6,664 bases of DNA from Gammaproteobacteria bacterium (lineage in GTDB: Bacteria > Pseudomonadota > Gammaproteobacteria > Pseudomonadales > Azotimanducaceae): assembly GCA_002711495.1 (NCBI GenBank), contig PARM01000037.1:1-6664 (forward strand), read 5' to 3'. Shown here piece by piece: positions 1 through 6,478 of this stretch; the first letter of the stretch is position 1, and every line of letters begins with the position of its first letter. The position numbers and the translations under genes are program-made. The notes below the pieces were generated by a model. The model was not told the origin of the DNA. It worked only from the letters and a program-made list of their open reading frames with translations, and searched no databases.

Positions 1-378
1 CACGTGGGCTCTATCTGCGACACCAGTGCCAACATTTATGTTCTAACGAAATGGGTCAAAGACAAGAAAAAAATTGAGTTATCTGAGGCGATTAAAATGC
101 TCACGCGACAGCCCGCAGAGCTATATTCTTTATACGATAGAGGGCTCCTCGAAGAGGGCCTTAAAGCGGATATCAATGTAATTGACTTTGAAGACTTGAA
201 ATTAAAAACACCTCATATCGTAGATGACTTGCCAGCTGGAGGAAGGAGGTTCCTTCAAGATGCAGAGGGTATCGACTTTACTATCAAAGCCGGACAGATC
301 ATTTATGAAAATGGGAGATCTACAGGGGCGTTGCCAGGAAAATTGTTGCGAGGGATTCAGGCGGATCCCAGAACGTAA
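1..378 (+). CDS. N-acyl-D-amino-acid deacylase-type amidohydrolase (amidohydrolase family 3), 3' fragment
   Basis: The reading frame is open from base 1 and ends at TAA 376-378, so this is the last 125 codons of a gene that begins outside the window. The GTG at base 4 lies inside a conserved block and is not a start. The fragment starts with HVGSICDTS and continues with LTKWV, TRQPAELYSLYDRG, a GLKADINVID segment (about residues 53-62), the DLPAGGRR motif and a GALPGKLLRG tail. This order is typical of the C-terminal end of amidohydrolase-3 proteins annotated as D-aminoacylases or N-acyl-D-Asp/Glu deacylases. Known members are zinc hydrolases that release a D-amino acid and a carboxylic acid. 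The metal-binding N-terminal part is missing here, so substrate and activity cannot be judged. It lies 87 bp upstream of the epoxide hydrolase in the same direction, so joint transcription is possible but not shown. The family call is firm; the substrate is open. Confidence 0.86.
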   Translation, partial: HVGSICDTSANIYVLTKWVKDKKKIELSEAIKMLTRQPAELYSLYDRGLLEEGLKADINVIDFEDLKLKTPHIVDDLPAGGRRFLQDAEGIDFTIKAGQIIYENGRSTGALPGKLLRGIQADPRT

Positions 379-465
379 GGCAACAGGCTTCTTGCTGAGC
401 AATTTTGAGGCGAGGAATCAGCATCAGAAAAAGCAAATCGCAAATGGAAACGGCGAGAACGAGAA
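379..465 (+). other. Spacer between deacylase and epoxide hydrolase
   Basis: This 87-bp spacer holds no convincing coding sequence. A tiny inverted repeat (TTGC-TGA-GCAA, 392-402) is followed by four T residues, but the 4-bp stem is too weak to call a terminator. I see no good -35/-10 pair. The only Shine-Dalgarno candidate for the epoxide hydrolase is a weak GAGA at 455-458, seven bases before the ATG. The spacing permits either readthrough from the deacylase or a separate weak promoter. Confidence 0.5.
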
Positions 466-1614
466 ATGGCAGAAATTAATGAATTTAAGATAGACTTTCC
501 GAAAGCAGAGATCGAAGACCTCAAAACCAGAATTCGAAACTCACGATGGCCAGAAAAGGAAACCGTTGATGATTGGTCTCAAGGAGTCCCCCTTGATTAC
601 CTTAAAAACCTCTGCGACTACTGGTCTTCGGAATACAACTGGTTCAAGACACAGGATGGTCTGAATGATATCCCACAGTTTAAAAGTGATATAAATGGGC
701 TTTCCATTCATTTTATGCATGTCCACAGCCCCCATAAAAACGCAAAACCAATCTTGATTACTCATGGCTGGCCAGGATCCATAATCGAATTTTTAAAAGT
801 TATCGAGCCACTTACGGAGCCAACTAAACACGGTGGGTCGGAAGCAGACGCTTTCCACGCAGTTTTTCCATCTCTGCCCGGGTATGGCTTTTCAGGTAAG
901 CCAAAGAAAGCTGGTTGGGGCGTTCATGAAATTGCGGATGCTTGGAACCAACTTATGCTTAGACTTGGTTATAAAAAATATTATGCGCAAGGAGGAGACT
1001 GGGGATCAGCAGTAACGACAGCCATTGGACTGCAAAATAAAGGAGCCTGCCAAGCGATCCATCTAAATATGCCTAACGCTGGAGCAACAGAAGAGGCAAA
1101 ACAGAACCCCACAGACGCAGATAAAATCGCCTTCAAAGGTGCATCTTTCTATCAGAGATGGGACTCTGGGTATTCAAAACAACAGAGCACCAGACCTCAA
1201 ACTCTTGGTTACGCTCTCTCAGATTCACCGATTGGACAATGTGCATGGATTTTAGAAAAGTTCTATCAGTGGACTGATTGCAATGGGCATCCGGAAAACG
1301 TTATTACGCGCGATGAACTGCTCGACAACATTACACTTTATTGGCTTAGCAATTCCGGGGCCTCTTCAGCGAGATTGTATTGGGAAAGTTTCAATAAAGC
1401 GTTTGGAGAGGGTGATAAGGCAACTATAGATATCCCCTCAGGCATGAGTATTTTCCCGAAGGAAATTGTTCCCACACCTCGGCCTTGGGCAGAAAAACGA
1501 TTTACAAATATCCGTTACTGGAATGACCTAGACAAAGGCGGTCATTTCGCAGCATTTGAGCAGCCCGAAATATTTGTTAACGAGTTGCGATCATGGAATC
1601 GCTCGCTAGGATAA
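466..1614 (+). CDS. Epoxide hydrolase, microsomal/juvenile-hormone type (EHN domain plus alpha/beta hydrolase)
   Basis: This 382-residue protein has the normal length for bacterial members of the family. Residues about 5-110 form the epoxide hydrolase N-terminal (EHN) domain, with FKIDFPKAEIEDLKTRI and SRWPE near the start. An alpha/beta hydrolase fold follows. By alignment from memory with human microsomal epoxide hydrolase, the active site is complete: oxyanion-hole motif HGWPGS (100-105), nucleophile Asp178 in GGDWGS, lid tyrosines Tyr236 (SGY) and Tyr305 (ARLYWES), acid Glu333 (FPKEIV), and base His360 in GGHFAAFEQPE. The expected reaction is hydrolysis of an epoxide to a vicinal diol through an ester on Asp178. 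No signal peptide or N-terminal membrane anchor is seen, so it should be cytoplasmic, unlike the mammalian enzyme. The ATG at 466 puts the EHN domain at its usual distance from the N-terminus. The acyl-CoA dehydrogenase starts 4 bp after its stop. The substrate is unknown; members act on aromatic, terpenoid and fatty epoxides. Confidence 0.94.
   Translation: MAEINEFKIDFPKAEIEDLKTRIRNSRWPEKETVDDWSQGVPLDYLKNLCDYWSSEYNWFKTQDGLNDIPQFKSDINGLSIHFMHVHSPHKNAKPILITHGWPGSIIEFLKVIEPLTEPTKHGGSEADAFHAVFPSLPGYGFSGKPKKAGWGVHEIADAWNQLMLRLGYKKYYAQGGDWGSAVTTAIGLQNKGACQAIHLNMPNAGATEEAKQNPTDADKIAFKGASFYQRWDSGYSKQQSTRPQTLGYALSDSPIGQCAWILEKFYQWTDCNGHPENVITRDELLDNITLYWLSNSGASSARLYWESFNKAFGEGDKATIDIPSGMSIFPKEIVPTPRPWAEKRFTNIRYWNDLDKGGHFAAFEQPEIFVNELRSWNRSLG
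1608..1611 (+). promoter_or_regulatory. Ribosome binding site of the acyl-CoA dehydrogenase, inside the end of the epoxide hydrolase gene
   Basis: AGGA lies in the last two sense codons and the stop of the epoxide hydrolase gene, seven bases before the ATG at 1619. Because the site overlaps the upstream stop codon, translation of the two genes is probably coupled. It also supports ATG 1619 as the true start. Confidence 0.6.
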
Positions 1615-1618
1615 AAAA

Positions 1619-2788
1619 ATGGGCCAATTTACCCTGTCAACTGAACAAGAACAAATCTTGAGAGAAGCGGATAGAATTGGACGTGAAGAATTGCTTCCCC
1701 TCGCAGAGAGGATGGACCGGGAAGAGTGGTGGCCAAAAGAGCTTATGCCGAAGCTCGGAGAATTGGGGTTTCTTGGGGTAACGATCCCGGAAAAATACGG
1801 AGGAGCAGGACTCGACTATTTAGAGAGCGGGTTAATCCTGCAAGCCTTCTCGAGATACAACCACGCCTTTGGGTTGTCTTGGATCGCTCACGATAATCTA
1901 TGCGCGAACAACATCTTAAATAATGGTTCTGAGCGTCAAAAATTCGAATTTCTTCCAAAACTATGTTCCGGGGAACATGTCGGATGTCTCGGCTTGACCG
2001 AGCCTGGCGCAGGATCAGATGCCCTAGGCTCAATGACAACCACGGCTAAAAAAAACGGTGATGGTTATTTAATTAATGGCTCTAAGATATACATTACAAA
2101 TGGTCCTATCGCAGATATATGCGTCCTTTACGCAAAAACCGACAAGCAGGAAAAAAGTTCAAAAGGGATAACGGCTTTTGTAATAGAAACAAAAACACCG
2201 GGGTTTAAGGTAGCTCAAAAACTAAAAAAAATGGGTTTCAGAGGAAGCCAAACCGGTGAGCTCGTTTTTGAAGATCTCTTCGTGCCTAGAGAGAACATAT
2301 TAGGAACTGAAAATGAGGGGCATAAAGTGGTCATGAGCGGATTAGATTTCGAGCGGGCGACAATCGCACCTATAAGTGTGGGTGTCGCAGAACGCGCGCT
2401 AGAAATCTCAGCGGAGTATGCTAAATCTAGAACCCAGTTTGACCAACCCATAGCTAACTTCCAAATAATCCAGTCCTATCTCGCAGAGATGTATGTTGGA
2501 ATCGAGACCATGAAAGCTCTTAGTTGGAAGGTGCTCTCGGAATGTGGAGAAGTAAGGGCTGAGGAAGCCGGACGGGGCAAAATTCACGCAAAGACAGCTG
2601 CTTCAGTGATGCACTGTGCGAACACTTGTAATGAGATTCTAAATAAGGCCGCGCAAATATTTGGAGGATATGGGTACATGTTGGAGACAGAAATCAATAG
2701 ATTGTTTCGCTCGACAAAGTTACTTGAGATTGGAGCTGGAACCACCGAAGTAAGAAAAATGATAATCGCAAAGGAATTATTAAGATAG
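1619..2788 (+). CDS. Acyl-CoA dehydrogenase, isovaleryl-CoA dehydrogenase-like
   Basis: The 389-residue flavoprotein has the usual length and architecture: N-terminal helical part (about 1-120), middle beta domain (about 121-235) and C-terminal helical part. Family signatures are LGLTEPGAGSD (124-134), the KIYITNGPIAD stretch (156-166), RTQFDQPIANFQ (271-282) and FGGYGYMLE (348-356). The site of the catalytic base is informative. The usual Glu of medium-chain enzymes (YEGT) is replaced by GAGT (372-375), while Glu245 in SGLDFERA matches the base of isovaleryl-CoA dehydrogenase. The protein therefore belongs to the isovaleryl-like branch and should form an alpha,beta-double bond in an acyl-CoA, passing electrons from FAD to electron-transfer flavoprotein. 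The usual RDAKLYEIGAGT element reads RSTKLLEIGAGT. No leucine-pathway partners such as methylcrotonyl-CoA carboxylase are in view, so isovaleryl-CoA need not be the substrate. It is translated directly after the epoxide hydrolase. Confidence 0.94.
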   Translation: MGQFTLSTEQEQILREADRIGREELLPLAERMDREEWWPKELMPKLGELGFLGVTIPEKYGGAGLDYLESGLILQAFSRYNHAFGLSWIAHDNLCANNILNNGSERQKFEFLPKLCSGEHVGCLGLTEPGAGSDALGSMTTTAKKNGDGYLINGSKIYITNGPIADICVLYAKTDKQEKSSKGITAFVIETKTPGFKVAQKLKKMGFRGSQTGELVFEDLFVPRENILGTENEGHKVVMSGLDFERATIAPISVGVAERALEISAEYAKSRTQFDQPIANFQIIQSYLAEMYVGIETMKALSWKVLSECGEVRAEEAGRGKIHAKTAASVMHCANTCNEILNKAAQIFGGYGYMLETEINRLFRSTKLLEIGAGTTEVRKMIIAKELLR

Positions 2789-2810
2789 GATAAAATAAAA
2801 AGCGGCTTTG
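2789..2810. other. Convergent intergenic gap without a clear terminator
   Basis: Only 22 bp separate the stop of the plus-strand dehydrogenase from the stop of the minus-strand phosphoesterase. The gap is A-rich on the plus strand. AAAGC-G-GCTTT (2798-2808) is a perfect inverted repeat but has a one-base centre and cannot form a stable hairpin. A second repeat, AGTTC (2813-2817) with GAACT (2826-2830), lies across the end of the phosphoesterase gene and is not directly followed by a T-run on either strand. The two transcripts probably overlap at their 3' ends. Confidence 0.5.
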
Positions 2811-3740
2811 CTAGTTCCCCTCAACGAACTCCTGCTCGATGACGAAGACTGCGTCTGATTCAGACAAACTTACCCTCACCCAATGAACCTGCTCGCTGCC
2901 AAAGACTTCGACCCGAGTAAAGTTTATAACCAGCTGATTCTTGTCATAAAGAGGCTTGTCCACCCTGAATATATGCGTATCGCCTACTGCTAAAAGAACT
3001 TGATTATCATAGGCCGATAATTCATTTTTCAAAGCCTCGTAAAAGGGCTCATAGTGTTTCCTAACAAAATTACAATCGGGGCACTCAAGGTTCAACCAAT
3101 CAGGCTCCACAGAGTAAGGAAAAAAGTCAGCTTGAGTTGCTATGAAGACAGCTTTTACATTTTGTTCGCGTGCTCTTTGAAAGATTGTTTGCAACCAATC
3201 GATAGCAGCGTCCTGAACATAACCGTGCAAATCTAGACCACCTTCTCTTCCACTCACGCCGACTAAGTGCACAGTAGAAAAAAGAACATCTCCCGCTACC
3301 CAGAGCGCGTTTTCAACAAACTCAGAATAAAGGCTAGTCTCTGATTGTGTCTCAGCGCCAAGGGGATGTTCCTCTCGAAAAAAAATCTCCCTTAACTTGT
3401 TGAGTCGATTCATCCGCCCCCAGTTTCCTGCGGACTCGCGACGGCAGTCAAACCAATCATTGTCCCCCGGAGTTAAAACAAAAGGCACGCGGAATTTTGA
3501 GTTAAGTTCATAAAGCGAAAGGAATTTTTCGTCGCTACAATTGCTAATGCCGTTTTTCAGATCCCCTAGGTGCACGACCCAGCTGACATTGCTGCTATTG
3601 ATATCTTCGATTAAGTTCTCGTACTTATGAAGATTGTCTTCCCCATAAGGGTTATCGCCAATTAGGGCGAACTGAAGCTCTGAATTTCCGCAACCACTGA
3701 GCAGAAGAGTGACAAACCATAAAGACATTTTTATAGTCAT
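2811..3740 (-). CDS. Lipoprotein with divergent calcineurin-like phosphoesterase domain
   Basis: Using ATG at 3740 gives 309 residues. The frame stays open to an upstream ATG at 3827, but the shorter form starts with a clean lipoprotein signal peptide: MTIK, a hydrophobic core, then lipobox LSGC with lipidated Cys17 and Gly at +2, which favours outer-membrane sorting. The ATG also overlaps the CoA-transferase stop as ATGA. The mature part resembles a calcineurin-like phosphoesterase family usually annotated as hypothetical: GDNPY (28-32), HLGDLKNG (57-64), TPGDNDWFDCR (90-100), ATQADFF (201-207), AVGDTHIFRVDKPL (251-264), then FTRVEVFG and VHWVRV near the end. Classical metallophosphoesterase ligands are altered: DxH reads DNP, GNHD/E reads GDND, the lone His is probably Gln203, and GHxH reads GDTH. 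Four cysteines (68, 99, 220, 223) could form disulfides in the periplasm. It is probably a periplasm-facing, membrane-anchored protein; catalytic activity and substrate are unknown. Confidence 0.82.
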   Translation of the reverse strand: MTIKMSLWFVTLLLSGCGNSELQFALIGDNPYGEDNLHKYENLIEDINSSNVSWVVHLGDLKNGISNCSDEKFLSLYELNSKFRVPFVLTPGDNDWFDCRRESAGNWGRMNRLNKLREIFFREEHPLGAETQSETSLYSEFVENALWVAGDVLFSTVHLVGVSGREGGLDLHGYVQDAAIDWLQTIFQRAREQNVKAVFIATQADFFPYSVEPDWLNLECPDCNFVRKHYEPFYEALKNELSAYDNQVLLAVGDTHIFRVDKPLYDKNQLVINFTRVEVFGSEQVHWVRVSLSESDAVFVIEQEFVEGN

Positions 3741-4936
3741 TCTTTTTCGCGTCCGAGAACTATTTTGGTTTTGAATAGTTTTTCTATTTCTGATTGATCG
3801 AGACCAAGTTCGGACAAAATCTCCCAAGAATCCTCTCCTAAAGTAGGCGCTGGAGAACTTTTTCTTAAATCGCTACCGGAAAATTTCGCGCCCGGGCGAG
3901 CTTGTCTGACCATACCCAGTTGCGGGTGCTCGTACTCATATATAATCTCGTTGGCTTTAATCTGTTCGTTTTCCAAAATCTCTACTCTGCTGAGAACTGG
4001 AGCACAAGGAACATCGTGGGCCTCAAGTATTTTTATCCAATCAGCGCTCTCCTTCGAAATTAGCACGTCGCTCATACCCTCTAAACGTTCCTTCGCATTT
4101 AAAACACGACCCAAAGGAGTACTGAATCTATCATCCTCAAGCCAAGCTGGCTGCTCCAAAGCGGCGCATAAGCCCTTCCACTCAGAGTCAGATACGGCGC
4201 CGCAGGTTATGAAACCGTCCGCGGTTTCAAATATCAAATCTTGGGCTAACTGACCTCGTCGTAAATTTTTTTCTTTTCCAACCGAAGTTAATCCCACGAG
4301 GCCTTCGGCCCAAAGAAAAGCGATCGTTGCATCGACCATCGCAATCTTAATGTGTTGTCCGTCGCCCTTCTCTCTCTCTCTTCTAAAAAGCCCAGCAGTT
4401 ATCGCTTGAGCTGCGGTAAGGGCCGTTACTTTATCAGGAATTATAGTTCTGACCATCTTCGGTCTCGCATTTTCACTGTCAGCCTGAATATCTGGCAAAC
4501 CAGTGAGTGCCTGAATCACGGGATCATAGACGCGCTTTTGAGCATATGGACCTCCCTCTCCGAAACCACTTATTGATACGTAAAGCAGTCTAGGATTAAT
4601 CTTTTTCAAAACCTCATAACCCAGGCCAATTCGGTCTATTACGCCGGGTCTAAAGTTCTGGACGAACACGTCCGCATCGAGGACAAGCTTTTTAATTATC
4701 TCAGTGCCTTTCTTTTCTTTCAGGTTAATCGCCAATGAACGTTTTCCACGATTAGCGGTGAGAAAACTCGGGCTCAATTCCCCGTTCCCAGCTCCCATTC
4801 GCCGAACAATATCTCCATCGGGCGATTCGATTTTAATGACCTCCGCGCCCTGATCACAAAGCAAAACCGTCGCGACAGGCCCGGAGATAACGTTACTGAG
4901 ATCAATTATTTTTACTCCACTCAGGGGGCCTTTCAT
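3737..4936 (-). CDS. Class III (CaiB/BaiF) CoA-transferase
   Basis: The 399 residues match the usual length of family III CoA-transferases, which form interlocked dimers and move CoA between carboxylic acids through an aspartyl-CoA intermediate. Visible landmarks are PLSGVKIIDLSNVISGP (4-20), GAEVIKIESPDGD (30-42), NRGKRSLAINLK (62-73), VQNFRPGVIDRIGLGY (92-107), SISGFGEGGPY (121-131), YDPVIQALTG (137-146) and a GLF-RRERE-KGDGQ block (182-194). Asp168 in IIPDKVTALTAAQAI aligns with the catalytic Asp169 of formyl-CoA transferase. The C-terminal part carries EHPQLG and PAPTLGEDS as usual. The family also holds racemases, carnitine and bile-acid CoA-transferases and succinyl-CoA-dependent enzymes; nothing here fixes the substrate. 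It starts 15 bp after the transporter stop and its TGA stop overlaps the lipoprotein start, so it is the middle gene of a three-gene operon. Confidence 0.94.
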   Translation of the reverse strand: MKGPLSGVKIIDLSNVISGPVATVLLCDQGAEVIKIESPDGDIVRRMGAGNGELSPSFLTANRGKRSLAINLKEKKGTEIIKKLVLDADVFVQNFRPGVIDRIGLGYEVLKKINPRLLYVSISGFGEGGPYAQKRVYDPVIQALTGLPDIQADSENARPKMVRTIIPDKVTALTAAQAITAGLFRREREKGDGQHIKIAMVDATIAFLWAEGLVGLTSVGKEKNLRRGQLAQDLIFETADGFITCGAVSDSEWKGLCAALEQPAWLEDDRFSTPLGRVLNAKERLEGMSDVLISKESADWIKILEAHDVPCAPVLSRVEILENEQIKANEIIYEYEHPQLGMVRQARPGAKFSGSDLRKSSPAPTLGEDSWEILSELGLDQSEIEKLFKTKIVLGREKE

Positions 4937-4947
4937 TTCCGCGCTCT

Positions 4948-4953
4948 TCTCCT
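4948..4953 (-). promoter_or_regulatory. Ribosome binding site of the CoA-transferase, overlapping the transporter stop
   Basis: On the minus strand AGGAGA starts inside the TAG stop of the transporter and lies eleven bases before the ATG at 4936. The spacing is slightly long, but it is the best purine-rich site and would couple translation of the two genes. Confidence 0.5.
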
Positions 4954-6478
4954 ACTGATGCATTAATCGTTTTATAAATGGCGATATCAGCATAAGTCCG
5001 AAACCCAGAAGCATTGCGAAGACGCCTAACTGGGTAAAAACATCCATATATACGGATAACGACTCTCTCCCTATCAAAACCGAAGAATTATTTCTTTCAA
5101 TTGCCATCGCACCCGCTATTACCCCCCCTATGTAAGCTGCGAATGAACTGGACAAGAACCAAACTCCCATCATCATCCCGCTCACTTGGCTTACGCTCAA
5201 TCGAGTGACCATGGCTAAACCTACGGGGGAAAGGCAAAGTTCTCCTGTGGTGTGAAACAGATACATTAACGCTAGCCAGATAACCGCGACTTTTCCATCA
5301 GGGCCAGCAAAAGAGGAGCCATAGACTAAAATTGCAAAACCGAAGCCGACCTGAAAAATAGCTAGGCCAAACTTTAGCGGAGCACTCGGTTCCATGTTCA
5401 TCCTCGCTAGCTTTGTCCATGACCAAGCAAAAAGCGGAGCCAGAAATATTATGAATAAGGGATTGAAAGACTGGAACATTCCTGCTGTGAAGGTCTCCCC
5501 CATTTCTACATTCCGATCCGTAAAGAGCGTGATCGAAGACCCCGCCTGCTCAAAAAGAGCCCAGAAAAACACTGAAAAAGAAATCAGGACGAGCAATGCT
5601 ATCATTCTATCTCTCTCAATTTTTGTACAGCGCTTGAGTGAGAACCAACAGAACCAAACTAAAATTCCGAAACCCAGGACAATAAGTAGAATACCTAAAT
5701 CTTTCGAGTATTGGACTAACTGCCAGACTACTAACACACTAAACGCTAAACCCAAATAGACGGGCCAGAATTGACGCGAGGCGAGCGGAATTTCTTCCTT
5801 GCTTTGTTCAAACTTAGCGGGCAACCCTCCTACCCCGGCTAGATGTTTACTTCCTCTAGAGAAGGTAAACAAACCGACCAACATACCAACACCCGCCAAT
5901 CCAAAGCCATAACGCCACCCATAAGTCTCTCCAAGATAAGCGCAAAGTAGAGTCGCGGAAAATGCACCAAGGTTGATGCCCATATAAAATATTGTAAATC
6001 CCGAATCTCGTCTAGGGTCGCTCTGCAGATAAAGCTGGCCAACCAAATTTGAGATGCTTGGTTTTAAAAGCCCGACTCCCACCACAATAAACGCGAGCGA
6101 CAAGTAAAAAATCTGCTCGTAAAGAGAATTACGAACTAATTCATCTCCCACATAATTCGCGGGGGGACCTTCAAATGCCATTCCAAAATGCCCTGCTACC
6201 AGAAGCCAGGCACCAAGCAGGGTCGATCTACTAAAACCCAGATAGCGATCTGCGATCAACCCCCCTATCACTGGCATGGCATAAACCAAGGCTGCATAAC
6301 TCCCGTAAAGCAGTCCAGCCTCTTTATCACCGAACATGAAGTGCTTCGTAAGGTACAGGATGAGGAGCGCACGCATGCCATAATAACTGAACCGCTCCCA
6401 CATCTCTGTGAGAAAGAGAACATAAAGTCCTCTTGGGTGGCCTAAAAAATCCTCAGACGATTGATGGGTGTTTTGCAT
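4952..6478 (-). CDS. Proton-dependent oligopeptide transporter (POT/PTR2 family)
   Basis: With ATG at 6478 the protein has 508 residues, normal for bacterial POT symporters. About 14 hydrophobic helices can be traced (first near 18-45, last near 477-500). Family hallmarks are the TM1 motif EMWERFSYYG (25-34) with Glu25, Glu28 and Arg29 for proton coupling, IGGLIADRYLG (71-81), the FYMGINLG signature (164-171), FFWALFEQAGSS (304-315) with Glu310 on TM7, and GELCLSPVGLAM (412-423) with Glu413 on TM10. It should import di- and tripeptides or peptide-like compounds across the inner membrane with protons. The frame stays open to an ATG at 6535, but those 19 extra residues are rich in Trp and Arg and precede the usual FLGHPRG entry into TM1, so I prefer 6478. 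A GGAG lies 17 bases upstream of 6478, too far to be a good site, which leaves the start slightly uncertain. It is the first gene of the operon with the CoA-transferase and lipoprotein. Confidence 0.95.
   Translation of the reverse strand: MQNTHQSSEDFLGHPRGLYVLFLTEMWERFSYYGMRALLILYLTKHFMFGDKEAGLLYGSYAALVYAMPVIGGLIADRYLGFSRSTLLGAWLLVAGHFGMAFEGPPANYVGDELVRNSLYEQIFYLSLAFIVVGVGLLKPSISNLVGQLYLQSDPRRDSGFTIFYMGINLGAFSATLLCAYLGETYGWRYGFGLAGVGMLVGLFTFSRGSKHLAGVGGLPAKFEQSKEEIPLASRQFWPVYLGLAFSVLVVWQLVQYSKDLGILLIVLGFGILVWFCWFSLKRCTKIERDRMIALLVLISFSVFFWALFEQAGSSITLFTDRNVEMGETFTAGMFQSFNPLFIIFLAPLFAWSWTKLARMNMEPSAPLKFGLAIFQVGFGFAILVYGSSFAGPDGKVAVIWLALMYLFHTTGELCLSPVGLAMVTRLSVSQVSGMMMGVWFLSSSFAAYIGGVIAGAMAIERNNSSVLIGRESLSVYMDVFTQLGVFAMLLGFGLMLISPFIKRLMHQ

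Noticed and set aside
4..378. GTG at base 4 as the start of a small complete gene.
   Set aside because: The frame is open to the window edge and the first residues belong to a conserved internal block of amidohydrolase-3 proteins.
392..406. Possible terminator TTGC-TGA-GCAA followed by TTTT after the deacylase gene.
   Set aside because: The stem has only four pairs and a three-base loop, with no GC-rich core and a short T-run.
2798..2830. Inverted repeats at the convergent gene ends as a bidirectional terminator.
   Set aside because: One repeat has a one-base centre and the other (AGTTC/GAACT) has five pairs with an eight-base loop and no adjacent T-run.
4369..4380. Run of six TC units (GA on the coding strand) inside the CoA-transferase gene, resembling a phase-variable repeat.
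   Set aside because: It encodes an Arg/Glu stretch at a place where the family commonly has charged RRER-like residues, and six dinucleotide units are too few to argue for phase variation.
5394..5759. A 121-codon plus-strand open frame opposite the transporter gene.
   Set aside because: It lies entirely antisense to a well-supported membrane protein gene, has no recognisable domain and no context of its own.
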